Positions 12,896 to 27,969 of a stretch of DNA of 64,000 nt are shown here, in pieces. Both the position numbers and the translations under genes were made by a program. The number at the start of each line of letters is the position of its first letter. The first letter of the stretch is position 1. The notes below the pieces were generated by a model that worked only from the letters and a program-made list of their open reading frames with translations, ran no database searches and had not been told where the DNA came from. This DNA is from Gavia stellata (Eukaryota > Chordata > Aves > Gaviiformes > Gaviidae), in assembly GCF_030936135.1 (NCBI RefSeq), contig NC_082610.1, forward strand, positions 19,354,428 to 19,418,427. Direction: 5' to 3'.

Positions 12896-15800
12896 GCCTG
12901 AGATAAACTGCACTGCCATAAATTCAGGCAAATCAACATCCCCTTCATGTTTTTGATTGAAATCTGCAAAATGTCTCTGACCATACTGAAATTTAACCTT
13001 TTAAGACTTTGTTCAATTCCGCGCACTCCTTAGCGTCTACAGGACTAGGACTTCCACCTGTGGAATTAATTCATTCATTTCACATAGCCTTTGGGTAGCA
13101 GCTGTTCCAGCAGATTTTGGGGTAATTTTTCTTTTGGACTGCTACCTCCTGTTAAGTTCAATAGAAAATAGGATCCTGCCTCTTGGATAAAGAAAAAGAG
13201 AGAGCCTTTGGCAGCTCTGTAAGCAGGGTTTTGCTGGTTTACCTTCCCCACCTCTTTGTGGACTTGCTAGTCCTGCTCCGTAGTGGTGCTGTGAGAGCTC
13301 CAGCACAAACAGACCGGATTGAGGTAAGTAGCAACTTACTTACCCTTTGGGTTAATGGTGTCACATAAATATTTGGAAAAATAATTTGGAATTAAATGGG
13401 TAGTATTATCATGAGGACTAAGCACCTTAGTTGTCTTTAGCTAGCTAATTTGTCACTGTTAAGCCATTGATATCACTGGTTTTCAAAGTTTGAAATAGCT
13501 CCCATGACAACTCGTATTTAGCTGTAAACTGGATTGTTTTGAATATGGGGAAGAGAAGCTGTAAATGTATAAAATCAATGACTCCTGGCCATTCCAGTGG
13601 TGTAACATTTTTGTCAGGAGCCTGTTTATATCAGATTTTTAAGCATCCTGACCAAAAAAAAAAAAGTATGATTTATGGTACTTTAACCCTGAGAGCTGTC
13701 ACGTAAGTGGCCTCTATGAAGTAAACAATATACTGTGCATTTTAACTACTTAGGCCATGGGGAAGGGTTCCCTGGGGGAAGAGCAACCTCCCAACCTACA
13801 ATAGATCACGTTTCCTTCACTTCTGTTTTTCTGGGACACGTGTCTGATGGATTTTGGTATAACAGCTGACCATTGTCCCTACTCTTATTCATCTCCAGCT
13901 CTGCCTACTCTGAAGTCATTCCTGCAGTAGAAGCCAAGGATTTCTTCCTGGCAGAAGTGTCCCACAGTGAGCTCCATATTCCTCTTTGCTAATGCTACTC
14001 AAGCCTTTTCAATCCCTTCTGTACCAGTAGGATTTCCAACCTTGACCCATTGCTGCAAGGGTCCTGGCCTTGAATGTCTGTCCAGTGAAAGTAGCTGTGC
14101 TCCCCATTGGCAGCACAAATGTGACCTTAAAAATTAAGGACCTGTCTGCTAGGAAAACAATTCTATATAGGGACAGTCACTGCTAAGAGAAACCTTGGTA
14201 CTTGCAGCTCCATAACTTTTCCCTCTCTCTTGTTCCTCACCAATCCCTATGTAAAAGCAGGATGGGGTGTACCTTCATGAGGATTAGGGGAGGTAGGATA
14301 GGGAAGGGACTCGAAGCGGTAGAGCAGACCTTCCTCCACCTCCCTGGCCAGTTATAAGAACTGATTAGGTCTAAATTGAGCAACCCAGTTCATCCCTTTG
14401 GGGTTTAACCTCTGGCTCTGCTTCCTCCAGTCAGTCAAAGCAGACTGTTTGGCATAGACTTGAACAAGTTTGTTTTTAAACAGGTAACATTGTCCCAACA
14501 AAGGAAATCTTCTGGTCTGAGTACAGCTATGCAAACATACAACCATTGTTTCATTACTGTTAGAAATGTTATCTAACTATTCATTTTTATTCACCTATGA
14601 CTTAAACTTCCCCCAAAGGGAAGTGATTAACATCCATCAATGCACATTTGGTTTTGCATAACAATTTAGTGATCATGTAACACTATAGGAGTATTTTCTT
14701 AAGTTCTACTTAATCAGGATGTGTTTAATCTAAGAAACAAACAAAGTCAAAGAAAGAAGTGTTCTTCTGAAACTGTGGCTGAAGAAACAACAAAATCCTA
14801 ACAAGTAAATATGGTGGGTTAATAATATTGTTTTATAAGTAGAAGTCCAACAATTTAACAGTACCCTATACTATTATTTCCCAGAGTTGACAGGAAAACC
14901 TAATCCATAAAGATTGGCTTCATTTTCCTGGGTCTTGTAATATTGACTGTCCCTGCTATTTTACTTAAAGGCTTTGTGGAAGGTTGGTAAACAGGTAAAG
15001 GCCAGAAGTAGGATAAAAATCCAGCAGCTGAATTTAGTAGGTGGGTCCTGTATTTTAAAAAAGGATTAACCTTCATTAAGTGACACTTCATAGAGTAGCA
15101 TAACATACAATATATAGATCCTCAGTGTCTTAATAACACCAACAAAGTAACGTAGTAAGTGTAAGCTTGCTGTGAGGGATGGGATGAAGAGAAAGAGCTG
15201 GGAGGGAAATTCACAATGCAAAGTTCTTCATGGGATACAAGGGGGCTGGATGAACTGATGCTAATAAAGGTGGAAACCCCTGACATCTTGCAAAAATAAA
15301 TATTCTTTCTAATTAATTTTAGTTATGTTATAGGAAGTTCCTACATGTTTACAACTGCTACCACTGTTCGCCAGCAATGGATATTAAGTGCAGACATGGA
15401 GGCATAAGGCCTTTTTTGTATTGACTAATGGGTGGCCCTCTTTGTTGCTTAGTTATTCCCACTCTTCTGCTGAAGAAGGTCTTTTGATTTCCTATAGCCC
15501 CTGTACAGGGCTTCCCTCCTGGCACCCTGTATTACACGTAGCTACAACCCTATTTTGGAGTGCTTTCCCTTTGTGTCAGCTGATACACAAAATCACCAGA
15601 GGCAGTGAAATGAAGATGACAGATGGGATCCAAACCCAGCTGTAGTCAGTGAGGATCTTTCCCTTGACTTCTCTGCCCTTGATATCTGTCACTTTGTATT
15701 TAATAGACTGCTTCACTCAGGATGCTGATACCATCCCCAGATGCTGAAATATGGTCCTTCCTGGAAACTCACGTGTCTGCTGGCTTGAGCTGACTTCCAT

Positions 15801-18800
15801 GAAATGCCAGTGATCACAAAAGTACACATGACAAGGGTGATGCTAGGCTTGGGCAGCTTTGCAGGACTAAGAGATGCAATCAGTGACCACCTTCAGAAAT
15901 CAAAGTAATATTTAACTTGACATTTGCTGACAGCACAACTGAACTCTGCTTCCCCAAAGTTATGGAAAATTTCCTTGATCATGAAGTTACTACTATTTTT
16001 ATGCTGCCTTTCCAATCTTCAGTAAGAGTCTTTAATCTCCAAGCAGACCCGTCTCAGGATTTGTTGTGTCTATTGCTGTATGATTGAACATAAATGCAGG
16101 TTAGACTGTGAGTTTTGTGGACAAGAGGGTTTTCAAAGCATTTGGTTCCTCCAAGGAGCACACAGAAGGAGTTGCAAAGTATTTGGACAATAAATTGCAG
16201 GATAAAGAATGGAAGGTCAAATCTGGGGCCTATTCCTGATGGGATCTCTCTCCATATCAGACCATATCAGTCATTCGATGGGTTACAGGTAGGGAGGCTG
16301 AGAAACACTTTGGGCTCGCTAAGTCAAGGCTGGATCCCTGCTGAGTATCTTTAAATGATTACTCACAGCAAATTCTAGTTTTAATGGATGCCAAAAGCGT
16401 ACCTGCCAATAAAATATGAGGGCCATAAATACACTCAGTCTGACGTGAGCATTTAACTGAGGTACTTAAATTAGGGCCCGAGTCAATGGAGAGTACCACA
16501 AGGAGGTTTGTATCTCTAATGGACTGAACTGCCTTGGTGGGGTATTGACTTGGTGGCCAACTAAGTGTCTTAACTCACTTAAACATATGAAATTAGGTAG
16601 TATAAACCCAAGGTGACACTTGCGGTATTCAGGGTCTGACCTAATCTATACAGATTAAAACTCAAAAAGAGGATCATAGGAACCAAAATCTAATTTGATG
16701 AACCCCTGACACTCAGAAAATTTGTATTTAAGTGAAGTCCCATTGAACTAGGGAAGTCTCCTGGAGGTCTGTAGCTGCGAACTACTGCCTAAGACCTGAC
16801 AGCTGAGCTGCTAGGATTTTATTTCATGCCTAAGCATTGTTATAATACATATAATAGATGTTGTCTCTTGTTTCACAGGGCTATGATACAGCACACGTTT
16901 CCGTGATGCTGCGATACAGCATGCTTCTCCACCAAGAAAACTGTGCTCCAGCTCTTCTTCTTAGTCACCTGGCTCATGTAAACATAGGAACAGATGGAGC
17001 AAGAATGTACATGTTATTGTACATGGGGCACCACAAAATCTGTGACCAATGTTGGTATTATGCCAACCAATCATTATGCAGGGTAGGTCAAGCAGCAGGT
17101 TGTATTTTCTCATTAAATGAGCTTAAACCGGTGTTCCTATAGAACTGAACTGCTGACTACCTTCATGAAGAATGCAAGTACTTAGGAATCATCTTAGTTA
17201 CCTTGGGAAGAAGCAGTCATCTAGGGAAAGACCAGGCACAGTGTGGGAGAGAAAAGAGACTGAAAATGAGATCTACTGGTCAATAAGTGAAGACACTGTC
17301 ATGTATTTTTTGGCGCTGGGGAATCTGCATAACACTTTTTCTGGAGATATTTCTTCTAACTGAGCTCATTCCTTTTTCTAGAGATAAATTTGTTTTTACA
17401 GATAGTTCTGCATAGCAGCTGATGTTGTATTGACCAACTGAATAACATCTTTCTTAGAGGAATTTAAGAGCATGTTAATACAATGGATAGCCATTTTTAG
17501 TGGTTCACTAAGACTGTGGTTCACTGTTAAGATTGGGGTTTCTATGTGTAACTCAAGGTGTTTTGGTTACCCTTCTAAACACTCATCCCTTCCAGCTTCA
17601 GCCAGTCACCTCCTACTGTCCTCCACAGTTAGCAGAGCAGGAGGAGTTAGGCTTAAATATATCCATCCAGCACACTTCTCCCTTCCCATTGCTACACCAC
17701 CAGTCACAGATGTTAAACACTACAGCTGTGATCACAAGTGTTAAATCTTCACCAAATGATATATCAGGAGGAAGACTAAACAACAAGTTTCAGTTTACTT
17801 GGAATTGTTTGGAGTAAATTGCTAAGATATTTTATTCTAAAGGTGTGACCAGACTCCACCAATCCCAACTGCCTATAACAGGAAAAGTTTTGACTTTCCT
17901 CTCCGTGTATGAACCATTAATCCAGAAAACAATGCCTCAATTCTTAACATCTCTCCCTCCTCTCTAGTTGCCTGTTGCCATTTACTCTTCATTAACTCTT
18001 CCAGCTCTGAAATGCAGTAATATTGGGGCTATAACATTTCTGCTCCGAGCATGGGCTGTGAGGCCACGTGCTGTTCCTGCAATTGCATCACAAGCACATG
18101 ATATAGGAAAGAATGAGTAGAGGAATGAAGATAAGCAGTGGGAGAGGCAATTCAAAAGGAGCTTAGACTCTGCAATGCAAAGCCACATCCTTCTGTTTTC
18201 TCTTTTAGAGGAGTTGTGAAATAGGGAAAGGTCCCATATGGAAAATCAAAATGCAGAATCTGAACATCTTAAAGTTTGGTTGGTTTTGGTTCCAGGATCT
18301 GGTTTGAAAAATACCTGAAGTCTTTCTGGTTTGATTGAGGGAGAGAACAGGTTCTGGCCTTAGGCATAAGGAACAGTGTGTGTACACACAGGGCCTCTGT
18401 TTATTTAGTAACTGAAGATGGCGCATAGTGAAAGCTATTCTAATTACTGTCACTGAGAACTTCATGAGTTTTAGATCTTCGCCTTCACTTTCCTAGAGAG
18501 AAATCCCAGCTGATACAAAGGAAGATTATCTATCTCATCCCAGCCTCCTTATTCTTCTGCAAAGATGGAAGTGACCAAAACAACAACAGGAATGGCCACT
18601 GGAGAACAGTAATTGTATGGGGTGGGTGGGGAGTCTCACAGCACGTAAGGGTAACAACCATGCATGAAATGAGTTGGGAAGAGCACCGCACCCTGAGGAG
18701 CCTTTAACTTACAGCACAGCTTTGAACATCCTTGAACAGGCTTATTTACACTAAAGATGGGCAGGTCCCAAGGGCAGGGTCTTTATTCAAGAAGCACATT

Positions 18801-21800
18801 TTAGCATCTGTTTCACTTTAGGCCTAAGTTCCACTGACTTCACATAAAGTCTTGTTCAACTGAGGACCAAAAAAGTGATGCTTTAAGCTCTTTTTCCTCC
18901 ATTTATGTTATATTTCAGAGACTCTGCTCTTTTTGCTCTGGTTTTCCTTTGAAAAGAATGCTACAGACCAATAACAACTCTGGTTATTAGCTGTGCTGAT
19001 GCTGTTCTTGGCAATGAACACAGGGAGACTGGAAAATGATTTTATTGATGGAATTTCCTCAATACCTTTGGCATTAGACACAATGAAGTGAACAGGACTT
19101 TGACGTAACAAATTCATTGGGATATTTGTTTAAGACCAGCCCTCCATGACTCTTGAACATACCTCAATCAAGAGGGCATGGGCTAGAAGCTCAGTAATTA
19201 ACTTTTTAAAGGAAAAATGTTCTTTTTTTCAGAAATATACAGAGCTTTAGGATCTACAAAGGCAATAGGTTGACAAACTATGGATTTTTTGTTATTAGGA
19301 CAGACACGGTCCATCAAACACTCGATACTTCTGATATGGTATCAGCAAAAATGTAACCAACTTCCTGCTAATGTGTGTGTTTCGAAGTCACAGAACTGCA
19401 TGCTGTGATCCTTTAAGAAACAGAGAAATTCCTCTGTAAATGTAACAGGACTGAATTTATTTTTGTCTTAAAACCTGTCTCTACCCCCTCCTCCTACCTC
19501 CTGCTTCTTGCACTAAGCAGCAAAGGAGTGGCAGCTACAACTCTGGTTTCGAAAGAGACTGGCATAAAGAGCTATCAATTAGTGACTGGTCCAAGACCAG
19601 ACTAAACAATGACTAAAATTCAATGGTAAGCAGTTTTTCACTTACTTTCCTGAAAATGGATAGAGTTTGGAGCAGTGGAACTTTCCCAAAGCAGAATAAA
19701 AATCATGAGATGTGTGTGAGAGATCTTGTAATACTGAATGTCTGAGGATAGCAAGAGGGGCAAGAAGTAGTAAATTTTGGCCATGCAGCAGCCAGTTTCT
19801 GGCTACAAATTTAACTAAGGTCAAATAAAATTTATTTGTAGGGCAGTGAGTCAACAATTAAGAGATCAACTGCAGTGGAGAGGCACAACCTTTAGTTCCC
19901 CAGCAAGCCGGACTTTGATGACCCCTCCCCAGGTAGAACTGGCCAGACCTGTCCAGCGCTACACAAGGCCCACAGCGTCCCACCACACATGTGCCTTCTC
20001 AAACTGGAGTAGCGACAATCTGCCTCTTCCCTCTTCCTACTCCTTCCTTCTCATGTTCCTGACCCATACCTCTCTAGGGAAGAGGACACCAGTTTAGAAA
20101 GGAGCAATTTCCCCAATTTCCCCGTGGCCAGGAGTCCCTCAAGGTGTGAGCCAGTGTAGAGGCAGCAGGTCCATAGCTGTGGCTTCAGCTGTTCCATAGC
20201 AATTTCTATCTGCAGGCGCCTATGCTGGGGGACATACAAAGTACCAAAAAAAAAAAGGGGGGTGGCGGGGAGGGAGTCTCCATGCGGGTGCATGCTGTGA
20301 AGTTGGTAACCAGATGTAATTTGGTGAGGAGTGGAGATGGCCTACAGGACTGCCAGAAGGTCAGGGCTCCACGTAGTTGCTTGTATTGCTTATACCTGGA
20401 GCTGCCAGAAATTAATCCGTGGCCTGGAAGAAGGTCTTTGGATAATCTTGAACATTTTGCAGCTGTCACTTCCTTCCCTCCCTCTCCCACCCCACCAAAC
20501 ACTCCTACCACATGCAGACAAGGCAGCTGGGATGCAGGAATCATTCTCAGAGAGTGCTCCCAGCTGGTGAGGGATAGGAGAACAGGCAATCCGTGCAGGC
20601 TTTTGCAATATCATTCAGGATGCACTCCCCCACCCCCCACCCCCCGCCATGTAGCTTTTTGTGCTGTTTAAAGAGGGAATGTGTTGGCAAGCCTTAGCAA
20701 AGTCTGACTGGGATCACTGTAAATCCAGAGCACCCGTTGGGCTGGAGATCCTGCAGAGCAGATGGCGATGCTGGAGGTGGTGATGAAGAAGCAGTGCTAG
20801 AGCTCTTTCACTCCTTCTGGGAGAGAGGCCGTGCCAAGATCATGTAATTGAGGGACAAAGGGAAAAGGCAGCAGTAAAATCCCCATCTACCTGGGGAAGC
20901 TTAGAGCCAAATGGGCTCAGTGTAGGGCCCAAATGCATCAGGCTGGGGTCCGTCTAGTTCCATGATAGATGCACTCATTCAAAACACTGGGCTGCTTTTT
21001 TTTACTTGCAGCAAGTTAAAAAAAAATAACCACGTGCAACAGAGTGAAAAAATTGCCAACACTGGCTTTAAAAGGCTGTAGGGTATGGAATAGAGGGATT
21101 TTCCCCTCGGATCACATGTGCTAGGAGCATTATGTAACCTCGTTTTGTAAGAAGCACACCGATCTCCTGGCACTGAAAAAAAAATAGATGTTGACTACAA
21201 AAATGGGAGAGCCAGGAATGTATTATACAGGAATGGGTCTTGCCAAAGTGAGCGAAGTCCAAACATCCCACACTTCCCAAATTATCTTTCTTTCCTGCTT
21301 AATGCACTGTAAATGAAATTCAGTTGGACTTTGACATTATTGTGGACTGGATTCAATCCCATTTATATCGTACATAGATAGGAATTGATGATAAAATGAT
21401 ATTGTTTGAACAAATAGCTCACTTCCTTTGCAATAATTCTTACAATTGTTAACATATTAATAAAGACAATCATGCGTTGCATTTATAATAGCGCCTTTCT
21501 TCATCAAGAATCCTAATGCTCTTATGAAATAAAGTGATTGTACTGTGTGTATGCTATCTTAACTGCAAACATATCTGACATCACAGCTCCACCTGTAAAT
21601 CACGCTTTAAAACCTAAGGAGGTTAACTTTCCTACCAATCCGTTGCATTTTCAGTGCCTTTCTTATTGTTATGCCTCTCCTCATTCCTCCATAGAGCTTA
21701 CAGAATGCTTTCCAACAAAATAAACGTGTAAGAAATCTGCAGCATTAAGCAATCTTCCTCCATTTCTTTTCAGTGCTGCAGCCATTCCGGTTAAGTTTAA

Positions 21801-24800
21801 TTTCCCTTGATTTTCAAAAAAAACAAGACAAAAATCAGTGGCGGAAAAAAGACTCCTTAATGAACAGTATTAGTATTTCAATGGTTCTATTCAGCCATTA
21901 CTGTTGACGCTCTGGGCATGCAGAAGACGTGAGGTAAGCCCTCATTTCCCCATCTTGAGTGAAGCAGGAAGGTGCATGCTGCTTTTACTCAAGAAAGGCA
22001 TGTGAGGTCAACCCTGGGAAAAACACTCTTAAAAGTAGCTGATGCTGCTTAATGTCATCAGACTATACATCCTGGCAATTTAGGCTAGTTATCTCAATTA
22101 AAAATAAACAAACAATCCTTACATCTTTATGTAGATGAACTGACAAAAGTCCTCTTAATTCTTGATTCAGTAAACACTGACAGGCTTGCAAGGCTCATAT
22201 AGCATTGTTTAGGTCCAGAGGGACAGTCGCATCAGAAACTAAAATGTATGGAGAAGTGTTTAAGGGAGCTGGGTGTTTCTTTAAATCCAAAAGTAAAGAC
22301 TTTCCAATACAAACTTAATATGAATCATTCCTCTGTCTCTTACTGCTCAAGGGTTAAATACGGATGCTATGGAGGAATTTGTTAGGAACTGGACATTGAA
22401 ATCCTTTCCACCATGTGTGGCATGTAGCCACTGTGAATAGAGTGTGTCCCATCAATGCCTTCACTGCCTCAACATCTCTGAGTGATGGGGATAAGAGCAT
22501 AGAATCTGTGCTACTCTCTGAGAATGCTGAGAGATTATTAATTATTTTTTTCTCTCTTAGGATCTGTGAGTATATTATTATCATTAGCCAATGTAGATAG
22601 TAGAAGTAGTCAATATTGGCACTGCTTACAAGCCCAAGATTTAAACAATCTCTATTCTTCTTGGTGTAGATTTTTTTCATTTGTGATCTTAGAGTTAGTA
22701 TGCTAATTGTATCTATTGGCCCTTTTAATCATATCTAAAAATCAGAAAATAGGAAAAAGAGAAAGAATGGCAATCACTTATGATGAAAACAATGTCAGAG
22801 GAAGAAGTCAAATTGCATTTCTGACAAACAATGTCTGGAAACTATTTTTCCAGTAAAACCAAAACAAAAACAAACCCCAAATCTCTTGGTGGCCAAGCAC
22901 GGAAAATGCCTATTCCTTAGGTAAATGTTTGAATAGTTAAAAGAATGAGGGAAAGATGGTGTTAGCTAAAATGTTTTGTGCACGGGTAATATAACAAGCT
23001 TTCTTTACCAGACAGATGTAGTAACAGCACAAGCTGTATGAATGCCCTGCCCCGTGAGTCAACAGACTGACAACATGGCTATTATTTGCCAGTTTAGAAC
23101 AAGAAGCAGCAAATGCTTTGGCTACAGGAGCTGAAACTACTTGGCTAACATGGGTAAGCAGAATGGAAGCATGCACCCTGGAATACACCCAGGATGCCAG
23201 GTCATTAACACTTCCACCTCTAAGAAAAATACTATAAATGCTGTATTGCCCACGAATAAGGAAGAACTGTAAATGTTATCCAAGATATGAAATTATTCAC
23301 AGAAGGCATATGGAGTCTTAACAGCAGCATATACATGTCTTTTGTCTCACCTGTTATCAGATCTTGCAGGTTATGGAAAAGGTGGCAGGTTAGTGCTTGA
23401 TGCTCTACAGGGCCAATAGCACAGCTCTTGTCTTCCAACCCTTCCTCTGCCTCTTTTGAGCATCTCATCCTAGGACTGACACTGCCTCCCTGTGTGACCC
23501 TGTTATCCCGGAATAGGTGTACTTTGTAGATGAAGGTAATTCAGAAAAAAAAAAAGCTTTCTGAAGCTGGAAGGAGTATTTTATTCTGCATTGGCTTTGT
23601 GCACAGACCACTCTTAATTCCCAGATAAGAGCAATCTCCCAGGAAGCCAGTCAATGGCAAGCAGCACAGTTTAAATTCATACACACACCCTTAATCCAAA
23701 TTCACTTCCGTCAGGAGATAAGCTTTCAGTAAGTTCACTAATCAACCAGTGTAAGTGGAGAAAGCAGAACGGGAGGTGTGGTTTCACTACTTAGTTTATT
23801 TTCCAGGACTTACACTTAATTTAAGTCAAAGGTAAAATGAGAGAAGTTCTCCCATACTAGTTGCCATCAGAAACGTTTCTTTTTTAACAAGCCAGCATTT
23901 GCTGATAAACTCAGTTGAAAAAATAAACTGAGAACCAAGACATAAAATGGTTGCAAAATTATAAACAACCATTGAAAAGGATGGGCTGAATATAAAGAAA
24001 AGAAGAAAAAAGTGAGGAACCTCACTAGGCAGCAGCTTTCCCAAAACCAGGAGTGTCACTCGGAGTGGTTTTATTGTATACTTGAACCATTCAGGACATT
24101 GGGAGATGTGCAATACACCTGACAAGCTTAGAGGCAAACCCTCCAGCAACTATCCTAACATTTGGCTCTGCAGAGCCCCACCCTTGGTGGGTCATCAAAA
24201 AAACCTGAATTCTTCTAAAAAAATAAGGAATCTTTAGTCACATCACTGGGAGAAAACATGAATGCAGCCGGTTGTAGCCCATTTCTTAGGAAGCTTGTTG
24301 CGCAGGAGCATTTCCAGATTGTGAACCTGAGGTACAGGTTAAAAGGGAGGAGATGTGTCCGTCACCTGTGCAACAAAGTTGCTTCTTTAAGTCTGGGTCA
24401 TTTTTACAGGAAAACAGCGGTCCTTGTCTAGCAGAGCTGGGTTTGTCTCACTACTGCTTTATTAGCATCTGCAATGAATCCATTAAAGGCCTTTTGCATT
24501 AATACCTTTTTGCAGTGTTGGCCCTTGTCATCCTCCACTGTAGGTGTTTTGAGCAAGAGGCCACAGGGCTTCTCCAGACCCCATGTAGATCATCTGCTGC
24601 TCCCCAGGTAGCTCCTGTCACTTACGCTGACGTTGCAAATTTACTAAACTCCTAAATTTGTTCACCTTTGGCATGGAGCTCACTGGTAGGTGGTGAAAAA
24701 GACTCAGGGCTGAACACGGATGGGAAGAATGCAGTCCATAGTGCCTTTAAAAGCCATTCAAAAGTGCTTGCTCAGTTACAGAACATAAAAGTTTTGTCCG

Positions 24801-27800
24801 GTAGCACTTTGTCCTGTTTTCAGAAATGCAATGACTTTAAATTGTAGCTGCTTCCTTGTAATTAACTAAGCACAAAAGCTGAACCCATAGAAATTGTACA
24901 GTAAACACTTCGACTTACTGGTATACTGGAAAGAACAATGAGGGCACAGACTCCCGTGCTAAAACCTAAGCACAACACAATATACTGCATTTTGGGGTGA
25001 TTCCATTGTGCTGGCATTTGATTTAGGGAGAAATAGTTGTTTTTGCCAACACAGAAACAAGTTTTCTCCTGCCATTATGTTTGGGCCCCTTTTCACCTCT
25101 CCTGTCTACAGTGTTTGCTGAAGTCTGCCTGGCCAGTTAAGCAGGAGGTTAGCTGTGCTGCAGCAGACGAGTGGAAAGCAATTACGTGATTTATTACCTC
25201 TATTGAACATGGGTTTTGAAAAGCAAACATTGCCCAGTGCAAGAACACTACTAGTGACACGCAGCAGTTCGCTTCACTAATGTTTTCCTTTGGGACCTCC
25301 CAAAGTATGGCAGAATACCACCGGAGTAACACTTGGTCCCACAGGATATGCTATGCTGAAAAGAAAATACATCTGAGCTAGGATGAAGGAGATACAGTCA
25401 CCCTTTTTGCAGCATGAACGCCCAAGAGAGTGAATTTCAAACAGCAGGTGAGTCATGAAACAGAGACAGTCTTACAAGCCCCCACATCTCCCTGTCAGGC
25501 ACGGCAAAAAAAAGCCAGCTCACTTGATTTCACTTCAGGCTTTGAGATTGGCACGTTCATGGTGAAGAAAGGGTCACAGATAAGATAAGGTGACGTTCAG
25601 CAACATTACCGCAATTATAATAGAAATTATAAAGCTAATGTTAAAAAACCAGTGTGGGAACTGAGGAAGGAACACTAGGTCAGGACTTAAGCTACATTAA
25701 ATACTCAGTCTGGCAAAGGTCCTAGACGTGCCATTGCAGCCATAATTTATGTCAGATCATGTACTGGAAGCAAGAGGATGAAGTTTAACTTGGCTCTCTG
25801 TACAGAAATACGCCAACGGTCAGGAACATGTTCAAACAGGCAATATGGACTTCAACGTGCACTAAAAGCATCAACATGGCCCTCCTGTCCTGTTCCACTA
25901 AAACTTACGTCCTTGGTCTACCCATGAAATTTGTTACGAACCCCAAAGTGGAAGAGAGTTCTCAGGTCACCAGATTCCCTTCTTGTACCTAGAAGGAATC
26001 ATATCAGGTAATCTCTCCCAAATGTATTGATCTCTACCTTAAAGTCAATAGGTTTTTTGTCTTTGCCATTCTCTAAGAAAAAATGTTACAGGGCCTTTCA
26101 CTTTTGAGGGCTTATAGACTATATCTGATTTCAGATTAAGGAAGAAAAAGCAAATACCTCTGTAAAACCTGTTGATTATTCCACCCTTCTTGTATTGACT
26201 TTCTGGGTGCAGATGGTGTGTGCACCAAAATATGTAAATTGGCTTTCTCCTTCACCTGAAAGAGCTCTGTCAGCATCAGATCTTTTTGGTTCTCAACAAA
26301 CATTCCTATTTACAGACAGAAGGTCTATGGTTGTAAGAAGGAAATAGGAGAACTGTAAGACAGGATACATGAAATAGCAGGATTGGTATACAATCAAATG
26401 GATGTCGTACTAATAAATCCAATGCTTTCCTGTAAACAAAAGAATAACTCTCTCTTCACACCACTTCTTTATTGTCTCACTAAAGTTCTGTTGACCTCAG
26501 TGAATTTTGTTTTGGCTTATATTGGCCTAAGTAAAAACAGTGACACCTGCAATAGCAACATAGGACTGTTTCAAGTGGACTTAAAGGGTAAGGCAATCAG
26601 CAGTGCTTAATATTTTCTCTATATGTGCATATGCTATGCTAAAACTGATGTAAAGTCATCGATAATAAGATGTTCCATAACTGATGATATAAATGTGTTG
26701 AGAGACTGTAATTAGTAATATGACTGCACTAGACCCTGCTGCAAGCAGAAGAAAGGAAAAAGGCTATCCAAATACACAGTAGGAAATCATAAATTATATC
26801 TAAACAAATGAAAAACCATGTAAGAATAGTTAAGTATGGCCATAAGGACTATAAATAAAATTTTCATCATGCTAAATATTCTGACATTTAATGAAATGGA
26901 AAGCCATCAAGTAATTTATCTCCAGAACTGGTTTAAAAAGAATTTTTCTCCATGTTTCCCTTAAATCCAAAAATAATTTCCAGTAAATCAAGGAAACATT
27001 TACCTAGGATTGACACATGGTCAAACTGTGGCTTTTATTTTCTTAAAATTTCACCTTTGTGGATGCAGTTTAGACTAATCATCTATCAAAACATGAGAAA
27101 GCATCTCGGTACTTTTAAGCATAACATAGACTTGTGGCTTTTAATTTGTTCTGTTAATAGCTTCATTGTATTTATTGTGCTCTCTAGGTATTGTAAAGGA
27201 AAGATCAAGGCCTGCCAGAGTGAATGAACTGGCACTTTATAAAGTTTCATTTCTGGAATGCCTATGATACCCCTGGTATAACTTAAAAGCCAGAGCACAA
27301 ATAATATTACAAATATAGCAGTATAGTAATCTAATCTAAGTCAAACAGTTTTTAAAAAATGCATTTCTGGGTTTTTTTCACCTTGGCAATTTGTCACATT
27401 TAAAAATACTGCAAAAGGTTCAGACCAAGGTTATTTTCTAAACCAGTATTGCAAATCTCTGCTCAAAAAAACCCCAGGATTTATGTAAAACAAAGAAGAT
27501 GCCATGCTGAGCATTCGTAGTGAGCACAGGAGTAACAACGTCACTGAAGGGGAAAGACAGATTTGCAAGAGGTTTCTGTTCCAGTGATGCAATTATGCAT
27601 GAAATTTTTTAACAGCAGAAATTACTACAACTTGCGGTTACTTTGCTAATATTTTTGAGGGACAAAAGCCTGCAAAAAGGCTGACACCAGCTGCAAGTTA
27701 AACAACTAGAAAGGCAGCTCGTGTGCCCTGGCAGGTCAGAGACGGAGGTGCAGAGAACACGGAGGGATTTTTGGGGGTGGTGGTGGGTACTGGAGTGGTT

Positions 27801-27969
27801 TCCTCTGCCTAAGAGGGATGCAGAGCACTGCCATGTTTTTCACTGGTCTTTGTGTCTATTAAAAAAAAAAAAAGCCCCCAAAGTAATCATTACTGATTTT
27901 CAGCTTGGTGAAAATAATTGCTGTTTGTTGCACGTTCTGTTAAAGAGTGTGTCTCTGTAGAGAAGAACA

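Larger units (their letters stand above)
1..27969. other. Intergenic DNA, no supported gene
   Basis: The open frames here are all below 150 codons, have random-looking composition and match no family I recognise. I looked for the last exons of TOLLIP, the gene expected downstream of MUC5B in mammals (UBA/CUE-like C-terminus), and did not find them. Homopolymer runs (for example A-runs near 11766 and 20250) are the only evident repeats. Old, diverged transposons or a non-coding RNA cannot be excluded. Confidence 0.6.

Noticed and set aside
20206..20671. Two opposing open frames of 127 and 149 codons.
   Set aside because: The composition is purine/pyrimidine-biased with homopolymer runs, there is no motif, and the frames are mutually antisense.
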